A stretch of DNA of 38,303 bases from SXRF01 sp039808985 (GTDB lineage: Bacteria; Pseudomonadota; Alphaproteobacteria; Rickettsiales; SXRF01): NCBI GenBank assembly GCA_039808985.1, contig JBDHUC010000019.1:1-38303 (forward strand), read 5' to 3'. The notes below the pieces were generated by a model that was not told the DNA's origin, did no database searches, and was given only the letters and a program-made list of their open reading frames with translations. Shown in pieces: positions 32,457 through 38,303 of the stretch. The translations under genes were made by a program, and so were the position numbers. Numbering within the stretch: the stretch's first letter is position 1; each line of letters opens with the position of its first letter.

Positions 32457-33551
32457 ATGGTTGCGCCGGAAAGATATATGCAAGTGGCGCTGTCACTGGC
32501 CAGAAGGCAGCTTGGGCAAACCCATCCTAATCCTTCCGTAGGCGCTGTTATCGTAAAAGACGGGAATATAATAGCAACAGGTATAACGGCAAATGGCGGC
32601 AGGCCGCACGCCGAAACAATAGCCATAGAAAGTGCCGGAAACATGGCGCAAGGTGCAACATTGTATGTAACACTTGAACCTTGTTCACATCACGGAAAAA
32701 CTCCGCCCTGTGTGGATGCAATCATCGCGGCAAAAATAAAAACCGTGGTGATCGCCTGCCGTGACAAAAACCCGAAAGTAAGCGGAAACGGAATTGCTGC
32801 CCTTAGAAAGGCTGGTATTGAAATAATAGAAAATATCTGTGAAAAAGAAGCGCTGGAAGTTAATCGTAGCTTTTTCTCGGTGATAGAAAAACAACGCCCC
32901 TATATTGCCCTCAAAATCGCCACCTCGCTGGATGGGAAGATTGCATATCCTACAACTTGTCATCCCGCACTTGTTGCGAGATCTGGGGCGAACTTCACTG
33001 ACTTAACCTACAATTCCAGACCCCGCAATGAATGCGGGGTGACAGAAGATAATATAAAATGGCTAACTGGTGAAGCTGCCCGCAACTATGGTCACTTGCT
33101 GCGCTCGCAGCATGACGCAATTCTTACCGGCAGCGGCACAGTTATTGCTGATGATCCAATACTCACCTGCCGCCTAGTTGGGCTTGAACATCGCTCGCCT
33201 ATACGAATTGTGCTGGATAGGAACGGGAAAATTCCTAAAAATGCAAAACTGCTACAAGACGGTCATGAGTCATGGGTCATGAGTCATGAGTCATTGGAAG
33301 AGGTAATAGCTGAAATCACCAAGCGTGGCATCACCAGTATATTGGTAGAAGCTGGCGCAAAGCTTACCAGTGCGTTTTTAGAAAGTGGATTGGTGGATAA
33401 AATTTATTGGTTCCGCGCCCCAATAGTGATTGGCGAAGGCGGACTTTCTGCAGCAACAGCACTTGAGCAACTTGCCCGGTTCAGGCAAGTGGAGCATATT
33501 AAACTGGGTGATGATAGTTTGGAGATATACGAATGTTCACAGGCATCATAA
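32457..33551 (+). CDS. ribD: Bifunctional riboflavin deaminase/reductase RibD with inserted palindromic element
   Basis: RibD deaminates the pyrimidine intermediate and then reduces its ribosyl side chain in riboflavin synthesis. The deaminase domain carries zinc ligands in RPHAE (His at about 51) and EPCSHHGKTPPC (Cys about 76 and 85). The reductase domain starts ALKIATSLDGKIA and continues IKWLTGEAARNYGHLLRSQHDAILTG. Between these lies an insertion at about residues 166-197 encoded by a palindromic DNA element. A heptamer repeat encodes about residues 269-280. The frame is open throughout. The ribE start overlaps its end by 19 bases. Confidence 0.93.
   Translation: MVAPERYMQVALSLARRQLGQTHPNPSVGAVIVKDGNIIATGITANGGRPHAETIAIESAGNMAQGATLYVTLEPCSHHGKTPPCVDAIIAAKIKTVVIACRDKNPKVSGNGIAALRKAGIEIIENICEKEALEVNRSFFSVIEKQRPYIALKIATSLDGKIAYPTTCHPALVARSGANFTDLTYNSRPRNECGVTEDNIKWLTGEAARNYGHLLRSQHDAILTGSGTVIADDPILTCRLVGLEHRSPIRIVLDRNGKIPKNAKLLQDGHESWVMSHESLEEVIAEITKRGITSILVEAGAKLTSAFLESGLVDKIYWFRAPIVIGEGGLSAATALEQLARFRQVEHIKLGDDSLEIYECSQAS
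32955..33048. repeat. Palindromic repeat element inserted in frame in ribD
   Basis: The segment is bounded by long imperfect inverted repeats. The left arm (32955-32986) starts CTTGTCATCCCGCACTTG; the right arm (33016-33048), reversed, starts CTTCTGTCACCCCGCATTC, and both end TCTGG. Each arm also folds on itself: CCGCA/TGCG on the left and CCCCGCA-atgaa-TGCGGGG on the right. About 29 bases separate the arms. It adds roughly 32 codons without a stop. The design resembles the Rickettsia and Wolbachia palindromic elements found inside genes. Confidence 0.8.
33262..33296 (+). repeat. Tandem heptamer repeat (GTCATGA) in ribD
   Basis: Five back-to-back heptamers occur: GTCATGA, GTCATGG, GTCATGA, GTCATGA and GTCATTG. 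Because seven is not a multiple of three, gain or loss of one copy would shift the ribD frame. The encoded stretch is VMSHES-like and falls in a variable part of the reductase domain. The repeat may be a slippage product rather than a working element. Confidence 0.85.
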
Positions 33552-34117
33552 GCGACATAGGCACAATTACTAAGGCGGAACAATCCGGCGATTTACGCCT
33601 TACCATTGTTTGTGGATTTAAACCGGAAACCATTAAACTTGGCGATTCCATCGCCTGTAACGGTACATGCTTAACCGTAGTAGAGATACTTAAAGATGGC
33701 TTTGCTGTGGAACTCTCTGCCGAAACTGTAGCGCGCACCTCCCCCAACCAATGGCAAATTGGCAAAAAACTAAATCTGGAGCGTTCGCTCAAAATGGGAG
33801 ATTCTCTGGACGGGCATATAGTAAGCGGGCATGTAGATGGGGTAGCCACCATTCAAAATATTGAAAAATCTGGCGATTCCCATATACTCACCATATCCGC
33901 CCCGCCTGAATTATCCAGATTTATCGCGCAAAAAGGCTCGGTAACGCTGGATGGCATTTCGCTAACCGTAAATCGCGCTGAAAACCATCAGTTTTTGGTT
34001 AATATCATACCCCATACCTGGCAAAACACCACACTAAACAGCAAAAAAACCGGCGACCAGCTTAATCTGGAAATAGACATGCTCGCCCGCTATGTAGCAA
34101 GAATTTTAGGGAAATAA
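33533..34117 (+). CDS. ribE: Riboflavin synthase, alpha subunit
   Basis: RibE converts two dimethyl-ribityllumazine molecules to riboflavin and a pyrimidine. The 194-residue protein starts MFTGIISDIGTI and has two similar barrels. The first has LGDSIACNGTCLTVV and ETVARTSP. The second has MGDSLDGHIVSGHVDGVATI and GSVTLDGISLTVN. IPHTWQNTTL lies near the end. Both half-sites look complete. It overlaps ribD by 19 bases. The next genes in the ancestral order, ribBA/X and ribH, are separated from it by a toxin-antitoxin cassette. Confidence 0.96.
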   Translation: MFTGIISDIGTITKAEQSGDLRLTIVCGFKPETIKLGDSIACNGTCLTVVEILKDGFAVELSAETVARTSPNQWQIGKKLNLERSLKMGDSLDGHIVSGHVDGVATIQNIEKSGDSHILTISAPPELSRFIAQKGSVTLDGISLTVNRAENHQFLVNIIPHTWQNTTLNSKKTGDQLNLEIDMLARYVARILGK

Positions 34118-34130
34118 CCGGCTTTATAAC

Positions 34131-34159
34131 TTGCATTAATGTGATTTATGTGTTACAAA
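34131..34159 (+). promoter_or_regulatory. Putative promoter of the second toxin-antitoxin module
   Basis: TTGCAT (34131-34136) and TACAAA (34154-34159) are 17 bases apart. Transcription would begin near 34166, about seven bases before the toxin ATG. The position between ribE and the toxin gene suits an independent, self-regulated module. Neither hexamer is a full consensus match. Confidence 0.4.
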
Positions 34160-34172
34160 GAACGAGCGCAAT

Positions 34173-34499
34173 ATGTATGAAATAATACATTATAAAACTG
34201 AAAATAACGTAGATATTTTTGCTAAATGGTTTGACAAACAGCGTGACCATAAAGCTATGGCAAGGATTCTTGCTAGAATCGAGTATATGCGTGACGGCAA
34301 TTTTGGCGACTGTAAGCCAATCATTTCTGGAGTTTGGGAAGCAAGAATTGATGTCGGACAAGGATACAGATTATATTACAGTTTAGTGGGGAATGAGATA
34401 GTTCTGATATTATGCGGCGGAAACAAAAGTGAACAAAAGCGCGATATACTAAAAGCTGCGCAGCATTTGGATGATTATAAAAAGAGGACTAAAAAATGA
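34173..34499 (+). CDS. RelE/HigB-like toxin (HI1419 family)
   Basis: The 108-residue protein has the look of Gp49/HI1419-type toxins of the RelE/ParE superfamily, which are ribosome-dependent or free mRNA interferases. Visible are FAKWFDKQRDHKAMARILARIEYMRDGNFGD (core KAMARILARIEYM), SGVWEARIDVGQGYRLYYSL, and VLILCGGNKSEQKRDILKA. Basic and aromatic residues in GQGYRLYY and the GGNKSEQ turn are the family core. The antitoxin overlaps its last codons by four bases as ATGA, so the order is toxin first. Confidence 0.88.
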   Translation: MYEIIHYKTENNVDIFAKWFDKQRDHKAMARILARIEYMRDGNFGDCKPIISGVWEARIDVGQGYRLYYSLVGNEIVLILCGGNKSEQKRDILKAAQHLDDYKKRTKK

Positions 34500-34810
34500 A
34501 AAAAACAACAAAAATATCTTCTGGACATGATGAATGGGTGGCAGAGCGCCTTGCCAAGAATTCCAAAATACAAAAAGAGTATATAAAAATATTGATGGAT
34601 GATGCCGCAAACCAAAACAACGAACAGGCTTTATTACGTGCTATAAAACAGGTGGCAAAAGCACAAGGCATAAATAACGTTGCAGCCGCTGCTGGTATAC
34701 GCCGTGAAAGCCTGTCACGCGCCCTTTCTGAACGTGGCAACCCACGGATAGACACATTGCTTTCTATAGTACATGCTATGGGCTTGCAACTAACCGTAAA
34801 ACCACTCTAG
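34496..34810 (+). CDS. HigA-like antitoxin (HI1420 family, Xre-type)
   Basis: The 104-residue protein matches the HI1420-type antidote. It has an N-terminal part with WVAERLAKNSKIQKEYI and a C-terminal helix-turn-helix AIKQVAKAQGINNVAAAAGIRRESLSRALS, cited short as NVAAAAGIRRESLSRAL. GNPRIDTLLSIVHAMGLQLTV completes the Cro-like domain. It should bind the toxin and the module's own promoter. It starts within the toxin's stop codon. The GNAT gene follows 15 bases later. Confidence 0.87.
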   Translation: MKKTTKISSGHDEWVAERLAKNSKIQKEYIKILMDDAANQNNEQALLRAIKQVAKAQGINNVAAAAGIRRESLSRALSERGNPRIDTLLSIVHAMGLQLTVKPL

Positions 34811-34825
34811 CAAATCTGATTAAGC

Positions 34826-35329
34826 GTGATAAACATAAGATTAGCCAATACAGATGATGCCAATTCTATAACCAGAATAAATATAGATACGTGGCGCAGC
34901 AATTATGCCGGAATTGTGCCAGACGAACATCTGAATAGCCTTTCTTATAATGTGGAAGCTTACCAGAGAACTATAAATAATCCCAATAATGTCGTTTATG
35001 TTGCCGAATATAATGAGGTTATTGTTGGCTATATATGTTCTGGGATTGATACTGCGCCAGATGCTGCATCCCCATGCAAACTGCGCATGACCTATGTAAG
35101 AAAAGAATATCAGAATCAAGGTATTGGCAAAAAACTTTTCCTGAAAACATCTGAACATTTGCATAAATCAGGCCATAACACATTGAGCGTCAACACTTTT
35201 ACTGAAGCCGACTCTAATTTTTTCTATTCTTCGCTTGGTGGCAATATCTGCAAGAAAACCGTGGAAAATATTGGCGGAAAAGATATAGATACAATAACAT
35301 ATTTATTTAATCTGCCGATAAAGCCCTAA
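34826..35329 (+). CDS. GNAT-family N-acetyltransferase
   Basis: The 167-residue protein begins INIRLANTDDANSITRINIDTWRSNYAGIVPDEHL (core IDTWRSNYAGIVPDEHL), a common GNAT opening. The acetyl-CoA loop is VRKEYQNQGIGKKLFLKTSEHL, with the QNQGIG form of the QxxGxG motif. NTFTEADSNFFYSSLGG is the later motif. The start is GTG, with no ATG nearby. The substrate is unknown. It lies 15 bases after the antitoxin and two bases before ribBX, so it arrived with, or next to, the toxin-antitoxin module; it could be a third module component, but the GNAT-toxin signature gene pair is absent. Confidence 0.83.
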   Translation: MINIRLANTDDANSITRINIDTWRSNYAGIVPDEHLNSLSYNVEAYQRTINNPNNVVYVAEYNEVIVGYICSGIDTAPDAASPCKLRMTYVRKEYQNQGIGKKLFLKTSEHLHKSGHNTLSVNTFTEADSNFFYSSLGGNICKKTVENIGGKDIDTITYLFNLPIKP

Positions 35330-35331
35330 CC

Positions 35332-36438
35332 ATGTCCCATTCACAATTCCTTTCACCAATTGAAGACATCATCGCCGATGCGCGTGACGGAAAAATGTTC
35401 ATCCTGGTTGATGATGAAAACCGGGAAAACGAAGGCGACCTGGTGATACCTGCCCAATTCGCCACCCCGGCTGCCATTAATTTCATGGCTAAATATGGGC
35501 GTGGGCTTATCTGCCTTTCCATGACCTCTGAGAGAGTAGAAGCATTAGGATTGAACCTGATGGCACGCGACAATCAATCACGTCACCAGACCGCTTTTAC
35601 CGTATCTATCGAAGCCCGCGAGGGAGTGACCACAGGCATTTCCGCCGCTGACAGGGCGCATACAATACAGGTGGCCATAGACCCTTCTAAACATGCTTCC
35701 GACATAGCCTCGCCTGGGCATGTATTCCCGCTGGTGGCGCGCGATGGCGGCGTGCTGGTGCGCGCCGGACATACAGAGGCGGCAGTTGATATTTCCCGCC
35801 TGGCTGGGCTTAACCCATCGGGCGTTATCTGCGAAATAATGAATGATGACGGTACAATGGCGCGCCTTCCCGACCTCGTGGAGTTCGCCAAGCAACACAA
35901 GCTGAAGATAGCCACCATAGCCGATTTGATTTCCTACCGCCGCCGTAGCGAAAAACTGGTAAAACGCGTTATTGAAAGCGACTTTAAAAGCGATTTCGGC
36001 GGCGATTTTAGAATCATAATCTACACCAGCAGCACAGAATATGCCGAACATATAGCGCTGGTAAAAGGCAATATTTCAAAAAGCCAGCCAACGCTTGTAC
36101 GAATGCACTCGCTTAACCTGCTGCAAGATATGCTGGGCGATAGCCACCCGGCAAATTCCAGCCATTTAAAACCCGCCATGGAATATATAAACAAACATGG
36201 CAGCGGGGTTATAGTCCTTATCCGCGAGCCAATAAAAACAGCCGTTTCCGACCGTCTGCGCCTGCGCATCGGCGAAGAGCCGCATTCCCCGGATGACCTG
36301 CGCGATTATGGAATCGGGGCACAAATATTGCTCGACCTGGGAGTGCGCGATATGATACTGCTTTCCAACTCCAAACGCTCCATAATCGGGCTTGATGGCT
36401 ATGGCCTTACCGTCCATGATTACCAACCGCTTAATTAA
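35332..36438 (+). CDS. DHBP synthase with degenerate RibA-like domain (RibBX type)
   Basis: The N-terminal 205 residues are 3,4-dihydroxy-2-butanone 4-phosphate synthase, making the four-carbon unit of riboflavin. DDENRENEGDL binds metal, RHQTAFTVSIEA and GISAADRAHTI follow, and GHVFPL, HTEAAVD and VICEIMNDDGTMARLPDL are intact. The C-terminal 160 residues align with GTP cyclohydrolase II but lack the zinc-binding CxxxxxRCDCG motif and the EGRG motif; the matching parts read LGDSHPANSS and LIREPIKTA. It still has YGIGAQILLDLGVRD. This matches the RibBX type described in Proteobacteria, so GTP cyclohydrolase II must be elsewhere. Confidence 0.9.
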   Translation: MSHSQFLSPIEDIIADARDGKMFILVDDENRENEGDLVIPAQFATPAAINFMAKYGRGLICLSMTSERVEALGLNLMARDNQSRHQTAFTVSIEAREGVTTGISAADRAHTIQVAIDPSKHASDIASPGHVFPLVARDGGVLVRAGHTEAAVDISRLAGLNPSGVICEIMNDDGTMARLPDLVEFAKQHKLKIATIADLISYRRRSEKLVKRVIESDFKSDFGGDFRIIIYTSSTEYAEHIALVKGNISKSQPTLVRMHSLNLLQDMLGDSHPANSSHLKPAMEYINKHGSGVIVLIREPIKTAVSDRLRLRIGEEPHSPDDLRDYGIGAQILLDLGVRDMILLSNSKRSIIGLDGYGLTVHDYQPLN

Positions 36439-36446
36439 ATAGAAAC

Positions 36447-36893
36447 ATGTCGCATTTATTCTCCCCACACATCCTAATCGTTTCCGCTGATTTTTATCCT
36501 GACATCACCAGGGAATTACTGACTGGCGCAAGCGCCGAGCTTAAGCGCTTGGATGCCACTTTTGATGAGATAAAAGTGCCCGGGGCATTCGAGATCCCGG
36601 CAGCAATTAACTTTGCCATACAGAGCCGAAAATATCACGGCTACGTTGCCTTGGGATGCGTTATACGTGGCGAAACCACTCATTACGACTATGTGTGCTC
36701 AGAGAGCGCTAGAGGACTTATGGAACTTGCGCTTACGCAAAATGCAGCAATCGGCTATGGCATACTGACTGTTGAGAATAAAGAGCAGGCAATGGTACGC
36801 GCCAAGGTAAGCGAAGGCAACAAAGGCCGTGATGCTGTAGAAGCCTGCCTGCAGCTTATATCAATTAAAAACCGGCTAGGCATTGCCTTATGA
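36447..36893 (+). CDS. ribH: 6,7-dimethyl-8-ribityllumazine synthase
   Basis: RibH condenses the RibB and RibD products to the lumazine precursor of riboflavin. The 148-residue protein has VSADFYPDITRELLTGA, KVPGAFEIPAAINFA with the substrate loop, ALGCVIRGETTHYDYV, and GILTVENKEQAMVRA. The catalytic histidine is in ETTHYD. The length fits the usual icosahedral or pentameric enzyme. It starts eight bases after ribBX and overlaps nusB by four bases. Confidence 0.96.
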   Translation: MSHLFSPHILIVSADFYPDITRELLTGASAELKRLDATFDEIKVPGAFEIPAAINFAIQSRKYHGYVALGCVIRGETTHYDYVCSESARGLMELALTQNAAIGYGILTVENKEQAMVRAKVSEGNKGRDAVEACLQLISIKNRLGIAL

Positions 36894-37384
36894 GCCAGAA
36901 TGAGCAGAAGAAATCCAACCCATCGCTGCAAAAAAAATCGGCTGCGCGTATAGCGGCTGTGCAAGCCGTTTATGAAAGGCTGTTAAGCGAAAAACAGCTA
37001 AAACCGGAAGCGCAAATTACCGCGCTTAAAAAACGCCTGGCAAATAACAAGGATGAGCAGAAGCTGACGCTGGGAATGATGCTTGAGCCAAATTACTCGC
37101 TGGTAAACGCGATTTTGGAAGGCACGAAAGAGTGGCAGCAAGAAATTGATAAGCGAATCAACTCTACCCTTAGCAAGGACTGGACGCGCGAGCGCATGAG
37201 CCCTATTTTAATTGCTATTTTGAATTGTGCGCTCTTTGAATTATTCTTCTACAAAGATACAAAGCATAAAATATTGATTGATGAATATACCACTCTCACC
37301 AGTCGCTTTTTCGGCGAAGCAGAAATCGGTTTTGTAAATGGCGTGCTTAAAAACCTGCATGCCCAGTTTCATTCTGATAATTAA
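36890..37384 (+). CDS. nusB: Transcription antitermination factor NusB
   Basis: NusB binds boxA RNA with S10 and supports antitermination of ribosomal RNA operons. The 164-residue all-helical protein has KKSAARIAAVQAVYERL near the N-terminus and LSKDWTRERMSPILIAILNCALFELFF in the second half (core RERMSPILIAILNCALFEL). ILIDEYTTLTSRFFGEAEIGFVNGVLKNL closes it (core DEYTTLTSRFFG). It overlaps ribH by four bases. A decayed copy of its last 100 or so bases lies about 800 bases downstream. Confidence 0.95.
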   Translation: MSQNEQKKSNPSLQKKSAARIAAVQAVYERLLSEKQLKPEAQITALKKRLANNKDEQKLTLGMMLEPNYSLVNAILEGTKEWQQEIDKRINSTLSKDWTRERMSPILIAILNCALFELFFYKDTKHKILIDEYTTLTSRFFGEAEIGFVNGVLKNLHAQFHSDN

Positions 37385-37485
37385 GGTTATTTATCAGGTT
37401 TTTATATAATTATGTATTTTCCGTATGTTAATTTATAGATTTGTATATATTATTATTACACAGTAAAAATTATTTAGAAAATCAT

Positions 37486-37968
37486 ATGAAAAACATAACT
37501 AAAAAATTAGCGGCTTCACTATTATTAGCGGCAATATTCTATTCCCCCGCATCTCTTGCTGACAGAGGTGGCAATGGCCACGGGCATGGGCATGAAAAGC
37601 ACGACGACAGCGACAATGATGATCGGGAACATGGGCATCATCGTGACCGTATATATATTCATGACAATGACCGCATCATAATCAAAAAATACGTGATGAA
37701 TGATTATCGCTCACATTGCCCACCAGGACTTGCGAAAAAACATAATGGCTGCCTGCCGCCAGGACATGCTAAAAAGCTTTACATTATCGGGCAGCCTCTT
37801 CCAGAATATGTTGAATGGGAACCAGTGCCCCAGCCATTACTGGTGCAGCTTCAGCGAGTTCCTGTCGGCTACCAGTATGTACAGGTAGATAAAGATATAT
37901 TGCTTATTTCCGCCGCTTCACACCATGTTATTGATGCTATAACCCTGCTCTCGGCAGTCGGTCATTAA
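37486..37968 (+). CDS. RcnB-like periplasmic protein, His/Asp-rich
   Basis: From the ATG at 37486 the protein has 160 residues. It has a signal peptide ending near SLADR, then a His/Asp/Gly-rich stretch (GHGHGHEKHDDSDNDDREHGHH) at about residues 32-53 that could bind divalent metal. CPPGLAKKHNGCLPPGHAKK follows, with a repeated PPG-AKK motif seen in many RcnB-family proteins. YQYVQVDKDILLISAASHHVIDAI matches the RcnB end. RcnB of E. coli affects nickel and cobalt homeostasis; metal specificity here is not known. The gene is alone, between nusB and the tRNA gene. Confidence 0.75.
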   Translation: MKNITKKLAASLLLAAIFYSPASLADRGGNGHGHGHEKHDDSDNDDREHGHHRDRIYIHDNDRIIIKKYVMNDYRSHCPPGLAKKHNGCLPPGHAKKLYIIGQPLPEYVEWEPVPQPLLVQLQRVPVGYQYVQVDKDILLISAASHHVIDAITLLSAVGH

Positions 37969-37977
37969 AATAAATAT

Positions 37978-38056
37978 TGGCGATCCCGGAGGGATTCGCC
38001 CCCCCCCGACAACCAGCTTAGAAGGCTTATGCTCTATCCAACTGAGCTACGGGATC
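37978..38056 (-). tRNA. tRNA-Arg (UCU), with aberrant T arm
   Basis: Read on minus, the acceptor stem GATCCCG (38056-38050) pairs perfectly with CGGGATC (37988-37982), followed by G and an encoded CCA (37980-37978). The D arm is GCTC-agttggata-GAGC and the anticodon loop is CTTCTAA, giving UCU for arginine. The anticodon stem TAAGC/GCTGG has one mismatch and a wobble pair. The T arm is odd: nine G in a row replace the expected GGGGGTT, so the conserved TTC of the T loop is lost. It may be a degenerate gene, or the G run may be a sequencing error. Confidence 0.7.
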
Positions 38057-38082
38057 GCAGCAACCACTCATATTTAAAGAAA

Positions 38083-38185
38083 ATGAATATACTGCTCTCA
38101 CCAGCCGCTTTTTCGCCGAGGATGAAATAAATTCGTAAATGGCGTGCTTAAAAAGCTGCATGCCAAGTCATCATGATGATAATTA
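38083..38185 (+). pseudogene. Decayed copy of the nusB 3' end
   Basis: This stretch aligns along its length with 37281-37382 of nusB. Shared blocks include ATGAATATAC, CTCTCACCAG, CGCTTTTTCG, GTAAATGGCGTGCTTAAAAA, CTGCATGCC and GATAATTA, with roughly four in five bases the same. In the nusB frame it reads NEYTALTSRFFAEDEIN, then a one-base deletion before GTAAATGG breaks the frame. There is no start, so it cannot make NusB. It abuts the probable end of the IS630 element. Confidence 0.8.
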
Positions 38186-38303
38186 GAGCATTTTTGATTT
38201 AATCATGCGTTATTGTGTGCTATAGTCTTTTCCAGATAGGGGGTGGCATATGGCATCATATTCACAAGATTTACGGGATCGAGTTCTTCGTTCTTTGGAG
38301 CGA
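38186..38303 (+). mobile_element. IS630-family insertion sequence, left end (cut by window edge)
   Basis: A TA dinucleotide at 38184-38185 is followed by GAGCATTTTTGATTTAATC, a plausible left terminal repeat, and then by the start of an IS630-type transposase at 38250. IS630 elements insert at TA. The left boundary is inferred, and the right end lies beyond the window. The insertion would fall at the very end of the decayed nusB copy. Confidence 0.55.
38250..38303 (+). CDS. IS630-family transposase, N-terminal fragment
   Basis: Only 18 codons are present: MASYSQDLRDRVLRSLER, after a GGGGGTGG ribosome-site-like run, and the frame continues off the right edge. The SYSQDLRDRVL wording is the usual start of the N-terminal helix-turn-helix of IS630/Tc1-type transposases in alphaproteobacteria. 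Whether the gene is intact is unknown. Confidence 0.75.
   Translation, partial: MASYSQDLRDRVLRSLER

Noticed and set aside
34826..35329. GNAT gene as a type II acetyltransferase toxin (TacT/AtaT type)
   Set aside because: Those toxins pair with a ribbon-helix-helix antitoxin directly upstream; here the upstream gene is an Xre-type antitoxin already paired with a RelE-like toxin.
38083..38187. A short new gene beginning at the ATG at 38083
   Set aside because: The DNA is explained as a frameshifted copy of the nusB end; the ATG frame gives no recognisable protein.
1..38303. CRISPR array, prophage or replication origin
   Set aside because: No regularly spaced repeats, cas genes, phage structural genes, dnaA/repABC genes or DnaA-box clusters were seen.

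Overview
The window reads as a chromosomal segment of an alphaproteobacterium of moderate to low GC content. This rests on protein families and gene order: obgE-proB, pdxJ-acpS, hemD-mitofilin-like-hemY, rpmH-rnpA-yidD-yidC-engB-argB, hisB-DUF2628-hisH-hisA-hisF-hisE, a MipZ division ATPase, and glyA-nrdR-ribD-ribE-ribBA/X-ribH-nusB are arrangements familiar from that class. Genes for proline, histidine, arginine, pantothenate, pyridoxine, riboflavin and heme synthesis suggest a cell that is not strongly reduced. A palindromic element inserted in frame inside ribD resembles what is known from Rickettsia and Wolbachia. The species cannot be fixed from sequence alone.

Layout. 1-142: tail of an IS5-family insertion sequence. 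151-3143 (minus): a two-membrane-segment hypothetical protein, release factor 3 (prfC) and a NYN-domain putative ribonuclease with an intrinsic terminator in its leader. 3329-9591 (plus): a small lipoprotein, then a tightly coupled run obgE, proB, pdxJ, acpS, hemD, a mitofilin-like membrane protein and hemY. 9588-11892 (minus): panB and a PleC/DivJ-like sensor kinase. 12120-17871 (plus): rpmH, rnpA, yidD, yidC, engB, argB and the lipid-transport pair mlaE/mlaF. 17893-25625 (minus): EF-hand protein, HIT protein, RutE-like nitroreductase, the histidine genes with an embedded GNAT and DUF2628 gene, then an iron-uptake trio (cupredoxin, FTR1 permease, outer-membrane barrel) behind a perfect 7-1-7 Fur-type palindrome, and a small secreted protein. 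25821-31162: gltA (plus), mipZ and a TSUP exporter (minus), rpiB and glyA (plus). 31224-37384 (plus): a brnTA module, nrdR, a lipoprotein, ribD, ribE, a second toxin-antitoxin module plus a GNAT gene, ribBX, ribH and nusB. 37486-38303: an RcnB-like periplasmic protein, a tRNA-Arg(UCU) with an aberrant T arm on minus, a decayed second copy of the nusB 3' end, and the start of an IS630-family transposase.

Most of the window is ordinary biosynthetic and housekeeping content. The points worth a second look are the roughly 95-bp palindromic element and the heptamer tandem repeat inside ribD; two toxin-antitoxin cassettes wedged into one ancestral glyA-to-nusB cluster; the RibA-like half of RibBX without its zinc site; the duplicated nusB tail around rcnB-like and tRNA-Arg; the Fur-boxed cupredoxin/FTR1/barrel operon; and the terminator leader of the NYN gene. 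I did not find CRISPR arrays, a phage, or a clearly new defence system.
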